Position numbers and translations under genes: made by a program. Below, piece after piece: positions 59,788 to 64,000 of a stretch of DNA of 64,000 nt; the stretch's first letter is position 1, and each line of letters opens with the position of its first letter. The DNA lies in the NCBI RefSeq assembly GCF_002813755.1, contig NZ_CP018061.1, positions 1,974,001 through 2,038,000 on the forward strand, in the 5' to 3' direction. The DNA is from Enterococcus mundtii (lineage in GTDB: Bacteria; Bacillota; Bacilli; Lactobacillales; Enterococcaceae). A model generated the notes under the pieces. The model ran no database searches. It worked only from the letters and a program-made list of their open reading frames with translations, and was not told where the DNA came from.

Positions 59788-59801
59788 TACTAGCGTTTTC
59801 A
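59788..59801 (-). promoter_or_regulatory. cre-like site between ccpA and pepQ
   Basis: TGAAAACGCTAGTA matches the cre consensus at 12 of 14 positions, roughly 95 bases before the ccpA ATG; consistent with autoregulation by CcpA. Confidence 0.5.
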
Positions 59802-59833
59802 TGAAAAAAATCACCTTTTTCACTTTTAGTCAA

Positions 59834-59862
59834 TTGGTCTTTTTTTACAAGAGTGGTACAAT
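59834..59862 (+). promoter_or_regulatory. Promoter of pepQ
   Basis: TTGGTC (59834-59839), 17-base spacer, TACAAT (59857-59862) with a TG extension. Confidence 0.65.
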
Positions 59863-59905
59863 GAATTATCGAAACATGCCATAAATGCGAAAGAAGGATG
59901 TCCAA

Positions 59906-61009
59906 ATGAATCTTGAAAAAATCAATGAATTACGCCAATGGATGGCTCAAAAAGAAATCGACCTTGCTTATATCAGTGATCCAGGTCATATCGCCTATTT
60001 TGCTGGTTATGAAAGTGAACCCCACGAACGTGTACTAGCTCTATTTCTTCCACTTGATCAAGATCCTTTCTTGTTTACACCAGCGCTAGAAGTAGAAGAT
60101 GCACAAAATAGTCCTTGGGCCTATGATGTCCGAGGTTATCTTGATAGTGAAGATCCTTGGCTATTGATCGGGCAAGAGATCCGCACCCGTTATCCACAAA
60201 TAAAAACGATCGGGATCGAAAAAAATGCGTTGACGGTTGATCGCTTTGACGCGTTATCGCAACAAATGACAAGCAGTGTCCGATTTGCTGACCTGACTCC
60301 AGTCATCCAACGTCTGCAATTAATCAAAACAACAAAAGAAAAAGAGCAATTGATTGCGGCAGGAAAATGGGCAGATGTAGCTTTTGAAATTGGTTTTCGC
60401 TCCATCAAAGAAGGCGTAACGGAACAAGCAATTATTGCTGAAATCGAATATCAACTAAAAAAACAAGGGGTATCTCAAATGTCTTTTGACACGCTAGTTT
60501 TAGCGGGGACAAATGCAGCAAGCCCTCATGGAACACCTGGAAGTACTACGATCCAACCAAATGAACTTGTCTTGTTCGATCTAGGCGTCGTATGGGATGG
60601 CTATTGTAGTGATGCGACACGAACAGTTGCCTTCCAAAAACCGACAGAATTTCAAGAGAAAATCTACCAAATCACGCTTGAAGCCCAATTAGCAGCTCAA
60701 GAAGCCGTGCGTCCAGGCGTCACAGCCGCTGAACTTGATCAAGTCGCACGTAACGTCATTGAAAGTTACGGCTACGGCGAATACTTCAATCATCGTCTAG
60801 GTCATGGTATTGGTACGACGGTCCATGAATATCCCTCACTAGTTGCAGGCAATGATCTAGTGATCGAAGAAGGCATGTGCTTCTCATTAGAACCAGGTAT
60901 TTATATCCCTGATCAAGTTGGCGTAAGAATCGAAGATTGCGTTTATGTCACAAGTGACAGTTGTATCCCATTTACAACAACACCAAAAGAATTATTAGTG
61001 GTGGAGTAA
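59906..61009 (+). CDS. pepQ: Xaa-Pro dipeptidase
   Basis: A 367-residue M24 metallopeptidase that splits dipeptides with C-terminal proline. An N-terminal creatinase-like domain (1-125) is followed by the pita-bread domain; the metal ligands lie in FDLGVVWDGYCSDATRT, the HRLGHGIG motif, FSLEPGIY and VRIEDCVYV. The start at MNLEKI follows AAGGATG; the reading from an ATG seven codons earlier would include that site. Its stop codon is followed by one base and then a palindromic repeat array. Confidence 0.94.
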   Translation: MNLEKINELRQWMAQKEIDLAYISDPGHIAYFAGYESEPHERVLALFLPLDQDPFLFTPALEVEDAQNSPWAYDVRGYLDSEDPWLLIGQEIRTRYPQIKTIGIEKNALTVDRFDALSQQMTSSVRFADLTPVIQRLQLIKTTKEKEQLIAAGKWADVAFEIGFRSIKEGVTEQAIIAEIEYQLKKQGVSQMSFDTLVLAGTNAASPHGTPGSTTIQPNELVLFDLGVVWDGYCSDATRTVAFQKPTEFQEKIYQITLEAQLAAQEAVRPGVTAAELDQVARNVIESYGYGEYFNHRLGHGIGTTVHEYPSLVAGNDLVIEEGMCFSLEPGIYIPDQVGVRIEDCVYVTSDSCIPFTTTPKELLVVE

Positions 61010-61525
61010 GGTTGTGAGAAAGCCGTTCTGCTCCGAGTATTAAGGCAGAACTTGGGAAAATAGCTTCTCATATTTTTTCAAGTTTTGACTTAATATTGAA
61101 GGAGCTGGCTTTCGAACACCGTTTATCATAGGTTGTGAAAGAAGCGCTCAACACTGAGTAATAAGGGCAGAAAAATCCAAAATGGCTTTTTTCATTTTGG
61201 GTTTTTTTGACTTATTATTGAAGTGTTGCTTCTTGAACACCGTTTGTCGAGGTTGTGAGAAAGCCGTTCTGCTCCGAGTATTAAGGCAGAACTTGGGAAA
61301 ATAGCTTCTCATATTTTTTCAAGTTTTGACTTAATATTGAAGGAGCTGGCTTTCGAACACCGTTTATCTAGGTTGTGAAAGAAGTGTTTTGACCTGAGCA
61401 GTAAGCTGGGAAATCAGAAAATAGCTTTCCATATTTTTTGATTTCTCAGCTTAATGTTGAAGGTCAGCTTCTTGAACACCATTTATCGAGATTGTGAAAG
61501 AAGCGTTTTGACCTGTAAATAAGCG
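61010..61525 (+). repeat. Tandem array of palindromic repeat units after pepQ
   Basis: Four full units and one partial unit, all in the plus orientation: 61010-61130, 61131-61250, 61251-61370, 61371-61489, and a truncated unit from 61490. Each begins GGTTGTGA (GATTGTGA in the last) and closes with GAACACC. Units 1 and 3 are identical over 118 bases. Each unit can fold into one long imperfect hairpin. The array begins one base after the pepQ stop. No coding sequence runs through it. Confidence 0.9.
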
Positions 61526-61571
61526 ATAACCCCAAAGTAGAGAACTATTTTCGGGTTATCGCTTATTTTTT
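61517..61571. terminator. Bidirectional terminator after the repeat array
   Basis: Arms AAATAAGCGATAACC and its complement, T-run on both sides; also the end of the GNAT gene transcript. Confidence 0.85.
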
Positions 61572-61606
61572 GAGTTGCTTCTCTGGCATCAGTTAGTTGT
61601 CGATAC

Positions 61607-62035
61607 CTATTCATTTGTTAATTGCTTCTTCAAATAGAATTTAGTCGTCCCAACAAAAGGCATGTTTTCCACCGAAGCAAATACTTCAAAACCATGTCTT
61701 TCATAGAATTTTCGAGCTTGATAGTCTTGAGTATTGACGGTCATATATAAGCACTGATTTTCCAATGCTGTTTGTTGAACCGCTTCGATTAATCGCGATC
61801 CGATGCCTTCGTGACGGTACGATTGATCTACGCCGAGCAATGATAGATGCAAGGTATTTCCAAATAAAGATGCCACTGCGCCACCGATCCACTTCTCATC
61901 CTTAGATGCACTGATTGAAATGGTTTGAGTTGTTAAGTGTTCATTTGTAGAAAATGATTGCATATATTGTTCGTTCAGCAGACCAATGATTTTCTTTTCT
62001 GTTTCTTCGGAATCGCTTTTCTTGATCTCAATCAT
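61607..62035 (-). CDS. GNAT-family N-acetyltransferase
   Basis: A 142-residue acetyltransferase with the acetyl-CoA loop RHEGIGSRLIEAVQ near residue 77 and a typical C-terminal NTQDYQARKFYERHGFEVFA. The substrate is unknown. ATG behind CGAGGAGAGG; single gene. Confidence 0.88.
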   Translation of the reverse strand: MIEIKKSDSEETEKKIIGLLNEQYMQSFSTNEHLTTQTISISASKDEKWIGGAVASLFGNTLHLSLLGVDQSYRHEGIGSRLIEAVQQTALENQCLYMTVNTQDYQARKFYERHGFEVFASVENMPFVGTTKFYLKKQLTNE

Positions 62036-62065
62036 TTACACTATCCTCTCCTCGTAAGATTAGAG

Positions 62066-62108
62066 AAAAAAGGACACGAATCAGGTTGTTTCCTGATCGT
62101 GCCTTTTC
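62066..62108 (-). terminator. Terminator of the DUF948-YtxH operon
   Basis: Arms AAAAGG.CACGA.TCAGG and CCTGATCGTG.CCTTTT with a six-base loop. Confidence 0.85.
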
Positions 62109-62129
62109 TTGCTCACTTTTTAGTGTTGC

Positions 62130-62693
62130 TTATTTAAATGTATCTTTTAGATCTTCTTTCGCAGTAGCTGCATCTTCTTTTGCCATTTCAGACAAGATTT
62201 TTGCATCTTCAGCAACTGGTTTTGCCTCGTCGATGCCTTCTTTTACAGTGCTACCTGCTTGGTCTGCTGTATCTTTGATGTCGATCATGATGTCTTCTTT
62301 CGCAGCTGCTGCTGTGTCGCCTAAATCAGCAGCAGATTTTTTGAAACGATCAGATAAATCAGCTGATTGTTCTTTCAATGTCACTAAAATATCTTCTGAT
62401 TCATCTCCTGCATCAGCTGTTGCGTCTGAGACTGTTTGTTTGACATTACCAGCTAAATCGCCTGCTTGTTGTGAAAGATCATGTGCTTTGTCTTTTGCGA
62501 TACTTGTCAATTCAGTTGATTTTTCTTTTGCCATCTCTGTATAATCAGAAGCCATATCTAGAAAATCATCCGCTTGTGCTGCTAGTTCATCACGTAATTC
62601 TTTACCTGATTTTGGTGCAAGTAGTAATGCTGCCACTGCTGCGGCTGTACCACCAATCACTGCACCTAGTAAAAATCCACCTTTTTTTGCCAT
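62130..62693 (-). CDS. YtxH-domain protein
   Basis: A 187-residue protein: a glycine-rich N-terminal helix (KKGGFLLGAVIGGTAAAVAALLLAPKSGKELRDEL) that defines the YtxH family, then about 150 residues of Ala/Lys/Asp/Glu-rich heptads (repeated KxxAxD patterns) forming a long coiled coil resembling stress-related LEA-like proteins. A role in general stress or envelope protection is usual for the family but unproven. Starts two bases after the DUF948 stop codon, with the ribosome site inside that gene. Confidence 0.85.
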   Translation of the reverse strand: MAKKGGFLLGAVIGGTAAAVAALLLAPKSGKELRDELAAQADDFLDMASDYTEMAKEKSTELTSIAKDKAHDLSQQAGDLAGNVKQTVSDATADAGDESEDILVTLKEQSADLSDRFKKSAADLGDTAAAAKEDIMIDIKDTADQAGSTVKEGIDEAKPVAEDAKILSEMAKEDAATAKEDLKDTFK

Positions 62694-62695
62694 GA

Positions 62696-63139
62696 TTATT
62701 TTCCTCCTGTCGTATCTGTTGTTGTTTTTTTATGTTTAAAGAATTTCACTGCAGTCCCACCGACTTTGCTGGCAACAGTTGCTTTTGCTGTTGTTTTACC
62801 GATGCCACCAACTTTTGTAACGATGTGTTTGCTTGAAGAATTCAATTCTGATACACTCTCGCTCAAATCAGCGACAGCTGTAAATAAAGGATCGATCGTT
62901 GCTACTTTTCCGTTGATATCATTCAATAATTCGTTGCTTTTCACTAACAAGCCTTCGACTTGTCTCGATAAAAGATCAACATCTTTTGTAACGACTTCAA
63001 TCGTTGTGTTTGCTTCTGTTACTGTTTGTTCTGCTTTTTCAATCGTTTTTGCTAATCGAATCAATACACGTACTAGAAAGACCACAAGTATTGCAAAAGC
63101 AATTGCTGCAATCAAGCCAGCAATTTCTCCAACTGTCAT
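62696..63139 (-). CDS. DUF948-domain membrane protein
   Basis: A 147-residue protein with one N-terminal membrane helix (EIAGLIAAIAFAILVVFLVRVLI) and a helical extension with polar heptads (TVTEANTTIEVVTKDVDLLSRQV), matching DUF948. Often adjacent to YtxH, as here, and part of the general stress response in Bacillus. The start MTVGEI follows AAGGAGG; the longer reading begins without a site. Confidence 0.87.
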   Translation of the reverse strand: MTVGEIAGLIAAIAFAILVVFLVRVLIRLAKTIEKAEQTVTEANTTIEVVTKDVDLLSRQVEGLLVKSNELLNDINGKVATIDPLFTAVADLSESVSELNSSSKHIVTKVGGIGKTTAKATVASKVGGTAVKFFKHKKTTTDTTGGK

Positions 63140-63211
63140 AATCAAGCCTCCTTCTCCTCTTCTTGCTATAAGGATAGCATTTTCATATTTTTTAAACAAA
63201 TAAAAAATAGC

Positions 63212-63252
63212 AAAAAGCTTCAACTACCTACATTTTGATCAGCAGCTGAAGC
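63212..63252 (-). terminator. Terminator of galU
   Basis: Arms GCTTCA and TGAAGC with a loop of about 24 bases, then five T on the minus strand. Modest. Confidence 0.5.
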
Positions 63253-63263
63253 ATCTCGCTTGT

Positions 63264-64000
63264 TTACTTTTTGTTAGTTGGTTCAGAAGTTTCTGTTGAT
63301 TGATTGAAAGATGAAGGCGTCTCTGCTGCTAAAGACTTGCCTAATGATAGAATATATTCTCTTAATGGGCCACCCACTTCTGGATGCGTCAATCCATATT
63401 CGATACTTGTTTTCATAAAACCAAATTTGTCGCCGACATCGTAACGTTTACCCGTAAATTTACGTGCGAATACGCGTTGTGTCTTATTCAATGTATCGAT
63501 TGCATCGGTCAATTGGATCTCATTACCTGCACCTGGTTTTTGCTCTGCTAAGACATCAAAGATCTCGGGTGTCAATAAATAGCGTCCAATAATTGCTAAA
63601 TCACTTGGTGCTTTACTTGGTTCAGGCTTTTCAACAAAATCTTTGACATTGAATAAGCCGTCTTCTAATTCTTCCCCTGGATTGATGATTCCATATTTAG
63701 ATGTATCTTTGTGTGGTACTTGCATCACGGCGATCGTTGAAGCATGTGTACGCTCATAATCGTCGATCAGTTGTTGTGTCAATGGGATTTCATCTTCCAT
63801 GATGTCATCGCCTAACATGACAACAAACGGTTCATTGCCGATAAATGCTCTTGCTTGTAAAACCGCGTGTCCTAACCCTTTAGGATGTGATTGACGAATA
63901 AAATGAAGGTTTACATCCGTTGTTTCTTCTACTAATTTCAGTAATTCAGTTTTTCCTTTTTCGCCTAAGTTCGTTTCTAATTCGATATTTGAGTCAAAGT
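63264..64000 (-). CDS. galU: UTP-glucose-1-phosphate uridylyltransferase (3' part)
   Basis: The gene runs off the right edge; the last 245 or so residues are present. The open frame continues upstream of the internal MLGDDIM to the edge, with [21 protein letters not shown] before it. GDD is the metal site, and [18 protein letters not shown] and [20 protein letters not shown] are diagnostic. The enzyme makes UDP-glucose for glycolipids, teichoic acid and capsule, from glucose 1-phosphate made by pgm. The N-terminus is not in the window. Confidence 0.95.
   Translation of the reverse strand, partial: FDSNIELETNLGEKGKTELLKLVEETTDVNLHFIRQSHPKGLGHAVLQARAFIGNEPFVVMLGDDIMEDEIPLTQQLIDDYERTHASTIAVMQVPHKDTSKYGIINPGEELEDGLFNVKDFVEKPEPSKAPSDLAIIGRYLLTPEIFDVLAEQKPGAGNEIQLTDAIDTLNKTQRVFARKFTGKRYDVGDKFGFMKTSIEYGLTHPEVGGPLREYILSLGKSLAAETPSSFNQSTETSEPTNKK

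Noticed and set aside
61010..61489. Tandem units of about 120 bases as a CRISPR-like array
   Set aside because: Units are 119-121 bases with no alternating short repeats and unique spacers, each is a palindrome, and no cas genes are near.
62086..62544. 152-residue open frame opposite the YtxH gene
   Set aside because: Serine/alanine-rich mirror of the repetitive Lys/Ala/Asp codons of the real gene; no ribosome binding site.
62766..63203. 145-residue open frame opposite the DUF948 gene
   Set aside because: Antisense shadow of a recognised gene without a start site.
63264..63818. galU starting at the Met at 63818
   Set aside because: The frame is open to the window edge and the upstream residues match GalU; this Met is internal (MLGDD).

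Overview
The window looks like the chromosome of a low-GC lactic acid bacterium, almost certainly an Enterococcus and probably of the E. faecium/hirae/mundtii group. The reasons are the S21 protein and CcpA sequences, the pepQ/ccpA divergent pair, an EfrAB-type ABC pair, a DinG-YpmB-AspB-AsnS cluster in Firmicutes order, and strong GGAGG ribosome binding sites. It is mostly core genome; no rRNA, tRNA, prophage or CRISPR array was seen. Start codons were re-chosen wherever a good Shine-Dalgarno sequence pointed to an internal start.

Layout. 1-4.7 kb: start of an unidentified gene with palindromic operators, a small P-loop kinase-like protein, an APC permease, and a Zn/Cd P-type ATPase whose promoter holds an ArsR-type operator. 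4.8-6.1 kb: a 430-residue orphan protein. 6.2-15.6 kb: YccF, a GNAT-like protein, an SGNH hydrolase, then asnS, aspB, ypmB-like and dinG, a cold shock gene and an eRF1-like protein. 15.8-18.9 kb: a 38-residue membrane peptide, dacA, and a YdcF-type membrane protein with a structured leader. 18.9-20.5 kb: an IS1182-family element lying inside a duplicated terminator hairpin. 20.5-22.8 kb: a CLC-F type fluoride exporter under a fluoride riboswitch, and a FusB/FusC-type EF-G-binding protein preceded by a 15-codon leader peptide and competing hairpins.

22.9-36.3 kb: HD protein, TrmH-type methyltransferase, acylphosphatase, yidC, T-box-controlled glyQS, recO, era-dgkA-ybeY-pgpH-phoH, and rpsU-yqeY. 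36.4-41.4 kb: zur, a PPDK regulator, a CzrA-like ArsR repressor, phosphoglucomutase and trxB. 41.5-48.9 kb: a beta-glucoside block (GH1 and GH4 phospho-beta-glucosidases, an RpiR regulator, a PTS EIIBCA and a LicT-type antiterminator with its RNA target and a cre site). 49-56 kb: heterodimeric ABC exporter, YneF, MntH, endonuclease IV. 56-64 kb: class A PBP, ccpA/pepQ, a tandem array of palindromic repeats, a GNAT enzyme, YtxH and DUF948 envelope-stress type proteins, and the 3' part of galU.

Common threads are metal homeostasis (ATPase, Zur, CzrA-like repressor, MntH), cell wall synthesis (dacA, class A PBP, undecaprenol-type kinase, galU), catabolite control (CcpA with cre-like sites near its own gene and the beta-glucoside genes), and RNA-level control (fluoride riboswitch, glycine T-box, LicT antiterminator, the leader-peptide region before the EF-G-binding protein). 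The most unusual items are that leader-peptide region, the IS element inside a duplicated terminator, a palindromic repeat family at three loci whose arms vary compensatorily, and the orphan protein at 4.8-6.1 kb.
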